Translations under genes and position numbers: made by a program
DNA from: an uncultured Romboutsia sp.
GTDB taxonomy: Bacteria > Bacillota > Clostridia > Peptostreptococcales > Peptostreptococcaceae
Direction: 5' to 3'
NCBI GenBank assembly: GCA_937880075.1
Contig: CALFLM010000011.1
Coordinates: 1-31,291, forward strand
Length of the DNA stretch: 31,291 nucleotides
The notes under the pieces: model-generated
Seen by the model: only the letters and a program-made list of their open reading frames with translations
What the model was told of the DNA's origin: nothing
Databases searched by the model: none
Part shown: one piece after another, positions 7,331 through 14,778 of the stretch
How positions within the stretch are numbered: the stretch's first letter is position 1
How the letters are laid out: each line of letters starts with the position of its first letter

Positions 7331-8071
7331 TTATCTCCTATAATTTGATCTTAGTCTCATGGTTGTATAAATATTTTCAGGAGTACAGTAAAATCTAGGG
7401 CTTATATATGGAGCAAATTTATTATACTCCATTGTAAACTTTGGAATACCAAATTCCTTAGGTGCGATTTCATCTACTCCAAAATAAATTACTATTCCTT
7501 CATCGGTTAAATAAAAAGCTTGATCTTCGGGAATATCTACAACTGCATCCTTGTAATATAATTCTTTATTTTGACTTATCTTGTAATTAACGTAATTAGT
7601 TATAACTTTTAAATAATCAACATTAGGGTTAAATACGCTACCAATAGTAAATTCATTTCCAGTTAGTAAATCAAAGTTATAATTGTTCAATTCATTATAT
7701 TTAGGGCCTTCATTATCAATAAAAGCCATAAGACTAACTATAGTACTTAATATATGGTTTTTATTGAAAGTAACTGCATAATTTGTAACGACTTTATACT
7801 TTATTTGTTGTTTACTATTTTCAATGTTATCAGCATTTATTTGTTTTTCTTCATCTACCAATCCATTTTTAAATGTAAGTACATCAGAATTTATTGTTGA
7901 GTTTATATTGTTAAGTACATTTTGATTTACATTAAAATAAGTATTTTTAAAATTAAAGAAAGATGGATATTGTAGCGTGTAAGAAAATGTATCCCCTATT
8001 CCTGAATCTTCATTAAATTTTACATAGATAGAATTGTATAAGCAGTTGTCAGCTCTTTCATAATACTTCAT
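7331..8071 (-). CDS. DUF3298 (RsiV-like fold) domain protein
   Basis: I start the protein at the ATG giving MKYYERADN, behind GGGGG on the minus strand, for 246 residues. The upstream in-frame ATG would add ten residues with no ribosome binding site. The middle (about 100-150) fits the DUF4163-like part. The C-terminal half has the DUF3298 pattern: FTIGSVFNPNVDYLKVI, FYLTDEGIVIYFGVDEIAP, then FGIPKFTMEYNKFAPYI. These domains occur in RsiV-type anti-sigma factors and in PdaC-like cell-surface deacetylases. Here there is neither a signal peptide nor a membrane helix, so the protein is probably cytosolic, which is unusual for the family. No partner sigma gene is adjacent. Function unknown. Confidence 0.75.
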   Translation of the reverse strand: MKYYERADNCLYNSIYVKFNEDSGIGDTFSYTLQYPSFFNFKNTYFNVNQNVLNNINSTINSDVLTFKNGLVDEEKQINADNIENSKQQIKYKVVTNYAVTFNKNHILSTIVSLMAFIDNEGPKYNELNNYNFDLLTGNEFTIGSVFNPNVDYLKVITNYVNYKISQNKELYYKDAVVDIPEDQAFYLTDEGIVIYFGVDEIAPKEFGIPKFTMEYNKFAPYISPRFYCTPENIYTTMRLRSNYRR

Positions 8072-8417
8072 AATAATTACCCCCATATTATAAAAAATCA
8101 ATTAAAATATATTATGCTAAATTAGGAACATAGTTAACAAGTTTATAATATAAACTTATTTATAATATATAATTTTAGAACTCTTAAATAATTAACTTGT
8201 TTTGCTAGTTAAATATGATTATTGAAAATACTCAAATTTAACTAGCTATATTTTGATAGTAAAAAACTTTATATAGTAATTTCAATATGATTGACAAAAT
8301 AACTAGCACAACAGATTAATTAATAACTAGGAATATAAAGTATATAAAATACCGAAAATATTAAGTAATTATATGGTATAATACATAGATTGATAGAATT
8401 AATTTAGGAGGAATTTA
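8072..8417. other. Divergent intergenic region holding element copy A
   Basis: Apart from the inverted-repeat element at 8192-8319 there is a small palindrome AAGTTTATAATATAAACTT at 8139-8157. A TATAAT at 8376-8381 could be the -10 of the methyltransferase promoter, but no clear -35 is visible. No gene is seen. Confidence 0.6.
8192..8319 (-). repeat. MITE-like inverted-repeat element, copy A
   Basis: A 128-bp element with terminal inverted repeats TTAACTTGTTTTGCTAGTTA and, read on the other strand, TTAATCTGTTGTGCTAGTTA (17 of 20 identical). On the minus strand it carries the family core ATTGAAATTACTATATAAAG, then CTATCAAAATATAG and TTTTCAATAATCATATTT. Related copies are at 24080-24208 and 30405-30519 on the plus strand. 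It has no coding capacity. It lies in the gap before the methyltransferase gene. Confidence 0.75.
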
Positions 8418-9290
8418 ATGTTATTATTAGCAGATAAATGGAAAGACTACGAGCTTATAGATATGGGTAACGGAGAAAAATTAGAGCGTTGGGGAGATAT
8501 AGTGTTAAGAAGACCAGACCCTCAAGTTATGTGGCCTATACCAAATGAAAGTGGATTATGGAAAAATCCTCATGGACACTACCACAGAAGTAATAGAGGT
8601 GGAGGTCAATGGGAACATAAAAAGAAATATCCAGAAAGATGGACAATTAGCTATAAAAATTTAAAGTTTAATATAAGTCCAACAGGATTTAAACATACGG
8701 GGCTATTCCCAGAACAAGCGGCAAACTGGGATTGGGCAATGGATAAAATAGAAAATGCTAAAAGACCTATAAAAGTATTAAATCTTTTTGCATACACTGG
8801 TGGTGCTACAGTGGCTTGTGCAGCGGCAGGAGCAGAAGTGTGCCATGTAGATGCATCTAAAGGTATGGTAACGTGGGCGAAGGAAAATTTACATACATCA
8901 GGATTAGGAGATAGAAAAGTAAGATTTATAGTTGATGATGTTGTTAAATTTGTTGAAAGAGAGATAAGAAGAGGGAATAAATACGATGCTATAATAATGG
9001 ATCCACCTTCTTACGGAAGAGGACCAAAAGGTGAAGTTTGGCAAATAGAAGAGAAATTATACGGTTTAGTTGAATTATGTACAAAGGTACTATCAGATGA
9101 ACCTTTATTCTTTTTAATAAACTCATACACTACTGGATTATCTCCAATAATACTTGAGCATATATTAGATGCTACTGTAGCTAAAAAGGCTAAAGGTGGA
9201 AAAATATATGGTGGAGAGATTGGTATACCAACATCTAGAGATGGAAAAGTACTTCCGTGTGGTATATTTGGAAGATGGGAGTCTAAATAA
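8418..9290 (+). CDS. Class I SAM-dependent methyltransferase (RlmI/RlmK-like, PF10672)
   Basis: The 290-residue protein has a Rossmann methyltransferase core. SAM-binding motif I is VLNLFAYTGGA at 120-130, the acidic residue follows in VCHVDASKGM, and DPPSYG is at 195-200, the motif IV typical of base-methylating enzymes. Together with the N-terminal KWKDYELIDMGNGEKLERWG segment this resembles the Methyltrans_SAM family, whose characterised members methylate 23S rRNA. The exact target is not known, and the PUA domain of RlmI is absent. ATG 8418 follows TAGGAGG. Its stop overlaps the start of the pseudouridine synthase by one base (TAATG), so the two are translationally coupled, which favours an RNA substrate. 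Confidence 0.88.
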   Translation: MLLLADKWKDYELIDMGNGEKLERWGDIVLRRPDPQVMWPIPNESGLWKNPHGHYHRSNRGGGQWEHKKKYPERWTISYKNLKFNISPTGFKHTGLFPEQAANWDWAMDKIENAKRPIKVLNLFAYTGGATVACAAAGAEVCHVDASKGMVTWAKENLHTSGLGDRKVRFIVDDVVKFVEREIRRGNKYDAIIMDPPSYGRGPKGEVWQIEEKLYGLVELCTKVLSDEPLFFLINSYTTGLSPIILEHILDATVAKKAKGGKIYGGEIGIPTSRDGKVLPCGIFGRWESK

Positions 9291-9955
9291 TGATTAAAGT
9301 CATATTTGAAGATAATCATCTTTTAGTTGTAGAAAAGCCTGTAAATATACTTTCTCAAGGTGATGATACTAATGATAAAGATATGGTCAATTTACTTAAA
9401 CAGTATGTAAAAGAAAAGTACAATAAACCAGGTAATGTATATATTGGTTTAGTTCACAGGTTAGATAGACCTGTAGGTGGAATTATGGTCTTTGCAAAGA
9501 CTTCTAAAGCTGCATCTAGACTATCTGACCAAGTTAGGACTAAAACATTTAAAAAGACTTATAGAGCGGTTATACATGGTGATATGAATAAAAAAGAAGA
9601 TACTCTTAAAGATTATCTTTATAAGAATAAAAAGACTAACATGGTGAGTGTAGTTAATAAAGACCATAAAGAAGCTAAAAATGCAGAGTTAAGTTACAAG
9701 ACTTTAGATAGAAAAGATGGATTTAGCCTTGTTGAAATAGATTTAAAAACAGGAAGACCGCACCAAATAAGAGTTCAATTTGCAAGTAGAAAGCATCCTT
9801 TATTTGGAGATCAGAGATATGGGCAAAATGTTAATAAAGTTGGTCAACAAATATCACTATGGTCTTATAAACTAGAAATAATACATCCTACAACTAAAGA
9901 AAAAATGGAGTTCACATGTGAACCACCACAAGAGTATCCATGGAATTTATTTTAA
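9290..9955 (+). CDS. RluA-family pseudouridine synthase
   Basis: The 221-residue enzyme converts a uridine in rRNA or tRNA to pseudouridine. The catalytic Asp59 is in VHRLDRPVGG, and the GRPHQIRVQFA motif near residue 160 is also typical. The protein lacks the N-terminal S4 domain of RluB/C/D, so it is a short, single-domain member like RluA or TruC; which position it modifies cannot be read from sequence. The ATG overlaps the upstream methyltransferase stop by one base, so the two form an RNA-modification pair. No terminator is visible before the following gene, 18 bases on. Confidence 0.9.
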   Translation: MIKVIFEDNHLLVVEKPVNILSQGDDTNDKDMVNLLKQYVKEKYNKPGNVYIGLVHRLDRPVGGIMVFAKTSKAASRLSDQVRTKTFKKTYRAVIHGDMNKKEDTLKDYLYKNKKTNMVSVVNKDHKEAKNAELSYKTLDRKDGFSLVEIDLKTGRPHQIRVQFASRKHPLFGDQRYGQNVNKVGQQISLWSYKLEIIHPTTKEKMEFTCEPPQEYPWNLF

Positions 9956-9973
9956 TAATTAAGAGGAATTAAT

Positions 9974-10681
9974 ATGGATAAATATATAGGATTTTATATA
10001 GATAAGCCTATTGGTAATAATATATTTTCATATGAAGAGCGAGAAAATAAAAAAATATATGTACCAAAACTTATAGAAGGAACTTTAGATGATGTTTTAG
10101 TTGGAGAAGAAATAGTATTCAATGAAATTGATGAAGATATTGAAATAAAAGCTAAGGGACTTAAGAATATGGTTATATATAAGTATCAAGATAAAGATGT
10201 ATATATATTTGATAATCATAACCATGCCTTTTATTTCTGGATAAAAAGCTTGAACAAAGGAAACTTTACTAAAGGGTGTAAATTAGTTCATGTAGATCAA
10301 CACAAAGATACAAGAGAGCCACAAAATTATAATGTAGACATAGATAATATTGATGATGTATTTAGATATACAAATGAAATTTTAAATGTAGGAAGTTTTA
10401 TAAAACCTGCATTAAAACATAATATATTTTCTGAGGTAATTATAATAGATAGTTCTTATTGTTTTAATTTAGAAATAGAAGAAGAATTTGTGCTAGATAT
10501 AGATTTAGACATATTTTCTAAAGATATGGACTATATACCTCATAATTTAAAAGTTTCAAAAATAAAAAAGTTAATAAAAAGAGCTAAAGTAATAACAATA
10601 GCATCTAGTCCATTTTTTATAGACCAAGACTATGCTATAAAAGTATTAAAAGAATTATTTAATTATGATATAATAGAATAG
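9974..10681 (+). CDS. UPF0489 family protein (predicted arginase/deacetylase-like fold)
   Basis: This 235-residue protein has the motifs of UPF0489: DNHNHAFYFW near residue 80, LVHVDQHKDTREP near 105, and VLDIDLDIFSKD near 170. Spaced D/H clusters of the form DxH and DxDxD are reminiscent of metal-binding sites in the arginase/histone deacetylase fold, so a metal-dependent hydrolase is a reasonable inference, but no activity is known for the family. The ATG is preceded by AGAGGA. It probably belongs to the same transcript as the methyltransferase and pseudouridine synthase upstream. The N-terminal about 60 residues have no recognisable motif. Confidence 0.7.
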   Translation: MDKYIGFYIDKPIGNNIFSYEERENKKIYVPKLIEGTLDDVLVGEEIVFNEIDEDIEIKAKGLKNMVIYKYQDKDVYIFDNHNHAFYFWIKSLNKGNFTKGCKLVHVDQHKDTREPQNYNVDIDNIDDVFRYTNEILNVGSFIKPALKHNIFSEVIIIDSSYCFNLEIEEEFVLDIDLDIFSKDMDYIPHNLKVSKIKKLIKRAKVITIASSPFFIDQDYAIKVLKELFNYDIIE

Positions 10682-10760
10682 TTAAATTAACGTATTTACA
10701 ATAAATACATAATTAATTTTAATATAAAAAGATATTAAATATAACTAGGAGGATAAAGGT

Positions 10761-11258
10761 ATGAGTTTATATACTGAATGGAGAAATTTAAGTGATAATC
10801 ATGAAAGCCAAGAAGCAGAAATTAAGTTTTGGGAAGAATACTTAAAAGCAGAAGCTTCAATATACAATGAATTATTAAACAACAAACAAGAAGTAATAGA
10901 AGGTAAAGTTAGTGAATTAGCTGCTAAATATAATGTTTCTGTTGAATACTTCATGGGATTCGTAGATGGAATAAGTGAAAGTTTAAAAGAAGACATAGAT
11001 TTAGAAACTATAGAAGCTGATGGTACTATAAAATTAGATATAGACTTCGAAAAATTATACTATAACATGGTAGTTGTAGAAGCTCACTGGTTATATAACT
11101 TACCAGGTTGGGAAGCTATATTATCAGCTGATAAGAGAAAAGAATTACAAAAAGCATACAAGACTTCTAAGACAGTAGTTAAAGAAGAAAAAGTAGGAAG
11201 AAATGATGCTTGTCCATGTGGAAGTGGGAAAAAATACAAGAAGTGTTGTGGAAAATAA
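10761..11258 (+). CDS. SEC-C motif protein
   Basis: The 165-residue product ends in GRNDACPCGSGKKYKKCCGK, a full SEC-C zinc-binding motif (CxC ... CC) like that at the tail of SecA. The preceding 140 residues are acidic and helical, with no recognisable catalytic motif (YNELLNNKQEVIEGKVSEL, YFMGFVDGISESLKED). SEC-C tails generally bind zinc and mediate contacts with proteins or ribosomes; the role of this stand-alone protein is unknown. The start follows AGGAGG. A 53-codon frame begins ten bases after the stop and may be coupled to it. Confidence 0.85.
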   Translation: MSLYTEWRNLSDNHESQEAEIKFWEEYLKAEASIYNELLNNKQEVIEGKVSELAAKYNVSVEYFMGFVDGISESLKEDIDLETIEADGTIKLDIDFEKLYYNMVVVEAHWLYNLPGWEAILSADKRKELQKAYKTSKTVVKEEKVGRNDACPCGSGKKYKKCCGK

Positions 11259-11267
11259 GGTAAGCTC

Positions 11268-11429
11268 ATGTTTATTTTAAGATTTATTAATGATGATGAT
11301 GACTTGTCAGTAAAGGAGTTCACATCTTTAACTGATTTAAAAGAGTATATAAATCAAAATAATCTAGAAAAAACTTGGTACCAAATAGAAGAAGTAAAGA
11401 AAGTAATACCAAATCTTAAAGAAAATTAA
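11268..11429 (+). CDS. Small acidic hypothetical protein
   Basis: An ATG at 11268 opens a 53-codon frame ending at TAA 11427-11429. AAGG lies seven bases upstream, close after the SEC-C gene stop. The peptide begins MFILRFINDDDDLSVKEF and later has TWYQIEEVKKVIPNLKEN; it is acidic in the middle with a tryptophan and two prolines, not the low-complexity K/N/I text of random A+T-rich DNA. The codon pattern and position suggest a real gene in the SEC-C transcript. Its stop touches the inverted-repeat element at 11430, which can act as terminator. I recognise no family. Confidence 0.55.
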   Translation: MFILRFINDDDDLSVKEFTSLTDLKEYINQNNLEKTWYQIEEVKKVIPNLKEN

Positions 11430-11541
11430 AAAATGGGGCTGTCGCACTAAAAAAATTATATACAATATGTTGTGCTAATTCAAATTATGCATAACTATAT
11501 ATTGTATTATTTACTCTTAATGCGACAGCTCCATTTTTTTA
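11430..11541. mobile_element. MITE-like element with IS-type GGGGCTGTCGCA ends; also a terminator
   Basis: ATGGGGCTGTCGCA (11433-11446) and TGCGACAGCTCCAT (11521-11534) are inverted repeats with one G-T mismatch. They are flanked by A and T runs, and the inner arms ATACAATAT / ATATTGTAT extend the structure. Ends of the form GGGGCTGTCGCA or GGGGCTGTCTCA recall the termini of IS1182-type insertion sequences in Firmicutes; this comes from memory. At about 100 bp there is no room for a transposase. The T run after the right arm would let it terminate the SEC-C transcript. Confidence 0.65.
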
Positions 11542-11683
11542 TATTATGGTTTAAATAGATAGAGTTTCCTATCAATAATCACCAATTTTATACAATAAAA
11601 TATTAAATAATTTATTATAGAAGTAACAAAAAAAAATCTCCAACATATCATATAGTAATATAACTATAGCTAGGAGGCAAGTT

Positions 11684-12544
11684 ATGAAAATTGGTGATAT
11701 AGTAACTAGAAAATCATACAATAAAGATATAATATTTAGAATAGTTGGATTTAGTATAGATAATAAAAATGAAAAGATAGCAATTTTAAAAGGTGTAGCA
11801 TTCAGAGTAATAGCTGATGCATATTTAGAAGACTTAGAAATTGTAAAAATATCAGATATAAAACAGATATTAATAGATCCTGCAGTAGAAAATTTAATAT
11901 ACAAATCAGTTAGAAGTGCACAAGATAGAGAAAAAAAAATGAATAGAGCGGTGACAAAATTACAAGCAAATCCAAATGTTTATGGCATACCAGGAAAGGT
12001 ATTACAAATAGATGGTGACAAGGAGTATTTAAAAATATGTTTAGATGTATATACTGAGCTTGGCATACCAGCAGTAGGTGTAGCTATACCTGAAGAAAAT
12101 CAATACAAGGAAGTTATTGGACTTTTGGAAAAACATAATCCAGATATATTAGTTATAACTGGTCATGATGCTCTTACATCTAGAAAAGGAAATATTACAG
12201 ATTTAAATAACTATAGAAATTCTTTAAATTTTATTAAAGCTGTAAAGCAAGCACGTAAATGGGAATCTAACTTAGATAATTTAGTTATATTCGCAGGGGC
12301 ATGTCAATCAAACTATGAACAGCTAATAAGAGCTGGAGCTAATTATGCTAGTTCACCAGGAAGAATAATGATACATGCATTAGACCCAGTATTTGTGGTT
12401 GAAAAGATTGCCTGCTCAAGGATAGATACTGTAGTTCCTATAGAAGAAGTCATAGAACAAACTGTAACAGGTTTAAAGGGAATAGGAGGTTCTGAAACAA
12501 GAGGAAAATTTAGATGGGCTATGCCTAAATCTGTGCTATATTAA
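11684..12544 (+). CDS. yabG: Sporulation-specific protease YabG
   Basis: The 286-residue protein matches YabG throughout: MKIGDIVTRKSYNKDIIFRI at the start, ITGHDALTSRKGN around 159-170, FAGACQSNYEQLIRAGANYA around 203-222, and SSPGRIMIHALDPV. Cys207 within GACQS is the probable catalytic nucleophile, and His161 a plausible partner. YabG is a cysteine protease made late in sporulation that processes spore coat and cortex proteins; in C. difficile it trims SipL-associated SpoIVA and the CspBA germination protein. It is preceded by TAGGAGG, and a CATATAGTA sequence at 11649-11657 resembles the -10 of sigma-K promoters, though I see no matching -35. It is the first of several spore genes in this stretch. 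Confidence 0.93.
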   Translation: MKIGDIVTRKSYNKDIIFRIVGFSIDNKNEKIAILKGVAFRVIADAYLEDLEIVKISDIKQILIDPAVENLIYKSVRSAQDREKKMNRAVTKLQANPNVYGIPGKVLQIDGDKEYLKICLDVYTELGIPAVGVAIPEENQYKEVIGLLEKHNPDILVITGHDALTSRKGNITDLNNYRNSLNFIKAVKQARKWESNLDNLVIFAGACQSNYEQLIRAGANYASSPGRIMIHALDPVFVVEKIACSRIDTVVPIEEVIEQTVTGLKGIGGSETRGKFRWAMPKSVLY

Positions 12545-12582
12545 AGAAATAAATAATATGACAAATATGGTAAAAAAATATA

Positions 12583-12611
12583 TTGACTTTTTTATTAAAA
12601 ATATATAAAAT
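12583..12611 (+). promoter_or_regulatory. Possible upstream promoter of veg
   Basis: TTGACT at 12583-12588, a 17-base gap, and TAAAAT at 12606-12611. It lies upstream of the stronger veg promoter and may be a second start. Confidence 0.5.
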
Positions 12612-12617
12612 AATTAG

Positions 12618-12676
12618 TTTAAACGTTTGACAAAAAAATCTATTTGTGATATTATGTAAACATACAAACGTTTAAA
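12618..12676 (+). promoter_or_regulatory. veg promoter flanked by inverted AAACGTTT sites
   Basis: TTGACA at 12627-12632, 17 bases, TATTAT at 12650-12655, with the transcript start expected near 12662. The promoter is bracketed by TTTAAACGTTTG (12618-12629) and its exact reverse complement CAAACGTTTAAA (12665-12676). The first overlaps the -35 and the second the start of the transcript, as expected for operators of a dimeric repressor. The regulator is not identified. Confidence 0.75.
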
Positions 12677-12688
12677 GAAGGTGATATT

Positions 12689-12955
12689 ATGGCCACTGTT
12701 CAAACTCTAGATAAGATAAGGGAAAGTTTAGAGAGGCATTTAGGTAAAAAGATACTACTTAAAGCTAATAAGGGACGAAAACAGATCATTACAAAAAAGG
12801 GAATTCTAGAAAAAGTATATCCTAGTGTGTTTGTTGTAAAGTTAGATAGCGACAATGAAGGTTGTTCTAGAGTATCTTATAGCTACTCAGATTTACTAAC
12901 CTCTAATGTGAAGTTACAAGTATTTAAAAATCAAGATAAATTACACGTAAGTTAA
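12689..12955 (+). CDS. veg: Veg protein (DUF1021)
   Basis: The 88-residue protein is Veg: LDKIRESLERHLGKKILLKANKGRKQ at the N-terminus and the conserved GILEKVYPSVFVVKLD followed by VSYSYSDLLT. In Bacillus subtilis veg is a very strongly expressed vegetative gene next to yabG, linked to stimulation of biofilm genes; the molecular mechanism is not settled. The small basic SH3-like barrel would suit nucleic-acid or protein binding. The start follows AAGGTGA. It has its own strong sigma-A promoter and its own terminator, so it is an independent unit between two sporulation genes. Confidence 0.93.
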   Translation: MATVQTLDKIRESLERHLGKKILLKANKGRKQIITKKGILEKVYPSVFVVKLDSDNEGCSRVSYSYSDLLTSNVKLQVFKNQDKLHVS

Positions 12956-12993
12956 AAATTATACCTATCAAAAATAGGTGTAATTTTTTTTTT
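12955..12993 (+). terminator. Terminator after veg
   Basis: AAATTATACCTAT pairs with ATAGGTGTAATTT around CAAAA, followed by at least nine Ts. Confidence 0.9.
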
Positions 12994-12995
12994 GC

Positions 12996-13035
12996 ATATT
13001 AAATATAAATATAGTGTGATATTTATATTTAATAT
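12996..13035 (+). promoter_or_regulatory. Perfect 17-bp inverted repeat in front of sipL
   Basis: ATATTAAATATAAATAT and ATATTTATATTTAATAT are perfect reverse complements separated by AGTGTG. The repeat starts right after the veg terminator and ends three bases before the sipL Shine-Dalgarno. GCATATT at 12994-13000 resembles the -35 of sigma-E promoters (sipL is in the sigma-E regulon in C. difficile), but no good -10 follows, so its role as promoter, operator or RNA hairpin is undecided. Confidence 0.6.
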
Positions 13036-13049
13036 ATGGGGAGGTTATT

Positions 13050-14600
13050 ATGGAATTAATAAAAGATATAATAAAAGTAGATAACAGAATAGACTTTGGT
13101 AAATTTCAAACATTTATAGAAACAGAGGCAGTTGTGCCTGATAAGAAATCAGATGTATATGAGATAATAAAAACAGAAGGGTACATATCTTTAAAGAAAG
13201 TAGAACTTACAGAAGGGAAAGTAATTTGTAGAGGTAGCTTCAACTACAATGTAATATATATTACAGATGATAAAACAACAGTTTCAAATGTAGATGGTAA
13301 GATAGATATAAATGAGGTTATAGAAAAAGACAATATAGTTCCTGATATGGAATATATGTTATTCCCAGAGGTAGAGCATGTAGATTGCACTATAATGAAT
13401 GAAAGAAAAATAAGAGTAGGAGCTCTTATGAATTTAAGAGGAAGTATATTTGACAAGCAAAGACTAGATATAGTAAAAGATGTTGCTCAAGTTGAAGGTG
13501 TTCAAAAGCATAGAAAAGAAATAAGTTATCAAGATATTGTAGGTATAGAAAAATCAGAAAGTGCAATAAGAGACACTATAACTATAAATACTGAAGAAGT
13601 TCAATCAATAATAAGTTTAAATCCATATTCTAAAGTAAAAGAAACTAGGGTATCTGATAATAAAGTTATAGTTGGGGGAGTAGTAGAAATAAATCCTTTA
13701 GCTTGTACATATGATGGGGAATTAGTTGAATTAGATAAGATAGGAATAGATTTCACACAATTTATAGAAGTTCCAGGGGCATGTGAAGGTATGACAGAAG
13801 AAACTTTATTATCTATGGGTGAATTCAATTATGTATTTAAACAAAATAATGAAAGTAATACTGGTTTACTAGAAGTAGATTGTACAGTTGAATGTAAAGT
13901 AAAAGTTACAGATGAAATAACAAGAGAGGTTTTACAAGATGCTTACTCTCCTGAGAAAATAATAAAATTCGATTATAGAACAATGGAAGTAAATAAAACA
14001 ATAAACTCTGAAACAGAAGGTTTTGTTGTAAGAGAAACTATAAAAAATAGTAATGATGATATACAAGTAAAAGACATAGTAAGTGTTTGTCCATCTATAT
14101 CTATAGAAAATTCTTATGTAGAAGGGGATAAGAGTATAATACAAGGTATAATAAAAGTTGATATATTATATGTTCCTGTAGAGGGTCTAAAGTCAGTTTA
14201 TAGAATAAGTGAAGAAATACCATTTGAACATGATATAACAATAGATGACTTAACTGATACTTGTAATATATTTAATACAGTTTCTATAGAAAAATTAGAT
14301 GTTGATTTAAATAGAGATGATATAGATTTATCAGTAAAAATAAAGAGATTTATAGAAGCTGTAGATAAAAAGACAGAAAGTTTTATAGTTAAGGGTGAAG
14401 ACTTAGGAACATATGATTTATCTAAAGCTCCAAGTATAATAGTTTATATATGTAAAGAAGGAGATAATCTTTGGAATATAGCAAAAAAATACAACACAAC
14501 AGAATCTGAAATAGCAGAATTAAATGAATTAAAAGCAGAAGAGCCATTAAAATCAGGTAAATGCTTAATTTTAGAAAAAAAAGTAGCAATGTGTGATTAA
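13050..14600 (+). CDS. sipL: SpoIVA-interacting spore morphogenesis protein SipL
   Basis: The 516-residue protein has the SipL architecture: a long beta-rich N-terminal part with DUF3794-type repeats (for example ALMNLRGSIFDKQRLDIVKD, then similar VQVKD- and DVDLNRDD-type segments) and a single C-terminal LysM domain from about 465 (YICKEGDNLWNIAKKYNTTE). In C. difficile SipL is about this length and binds SpoIVA through its LysM domain to dock the coat on the forespore; it is made in the mother cell. No signal peptide is seen, as expected. ATG 13050 follows GGGGAGG. The perfect inverted repeat just upstream may control it. Position after yabG and veg agrees with the C. difficile order. Confidence 0.92.
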   Translation: MELIKDIIKVDNRIDFGKFQTFIETEAVVPDKKSDVYEIIKTEGYISLKKVELTEGKVICRGSFNYNVIYITDDKTTVSNVDGKIDINEVIEKDNIVPDMEYMLFPEVEHVDCTIMNERKIRVGALMNLRGSIFDKQRLDIVKDVAQVEGVQKHRKEISYQDIVGIEKSESAIRDTITINTEEVQSIISLNPYSKVKETRVSDNKVIVGGVVEINPLACTYDGELVELDKIGIDFTQFIEVPGACEGMTEETLLSMGEFNYVFKQNNESNTGLLEVDCTVECKVKVTDEITREVLQDAYSPEKIIKFDYRTMEVNKTINSETEGFVVRETIKNSNDDIQVKDIVSVCPSISIENSYVEGDKSIIQGIIKVDILYVPVEGLKSVYRISEEIPFEHDITIDDLTDTCNIFNTVSIEKLDVDLNRDDIDLSVKIKRFIEAVDKKTESFIVKGEDLGTYDLSKAPSIIVYICKEGDNLWNIAKKYNTTESEIAELNELKAEEPLKSGKCLILEKKVAMCD

Positions 14601-14687
14601 TATGCATTTGTTTTATTAAAAAATTTATATGAGAACTATGATAAAGAAATCAAGTACTTATCATTAGAGGCTACTAAAATAAAATAA
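14601..14687 (+). other. Open 28-codon stretch in frame behind the sipL stop
   Basis: After the sipL TAA the same frame stays open to TAA 14685-14687 and reads AFVLLKNLYENYDKEIKYL then SLEATKIK, which has a protein-like composition. It lacks a start codon with a ribosome binding site and ends at a terminator. It may be the relic of a lost small gene or a former extension of sipL, or chance. Confidence 0.3.
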
Positions 14688-14722
14688 TAGGGGATTATAG
14701 TCCACTATTATTTTATTTTTTG
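14676..14722 (+). terminator. Terminator after sipL
   Basis: AAAATAAAATAATAG pairs with CTATTATTTTATTTT; inside, GGGA pairs with TCC; Ts follow. Confidence 0.8.
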
Positions 14723-14778
14723 TAGTATAATATAAGTATTGAGCATTAAGCGTATTATAAATACTTAAGGAGGCTAAA

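Noticed and set aside
8376..8381. Promoter of the methyltransferase gene from the TATAAT box alone
   Set aside because: No -35 at the right distance; in this A+T-rich DNA a lone TATAAT is weak evidence, so it is only mentioned in the intergenic entry.
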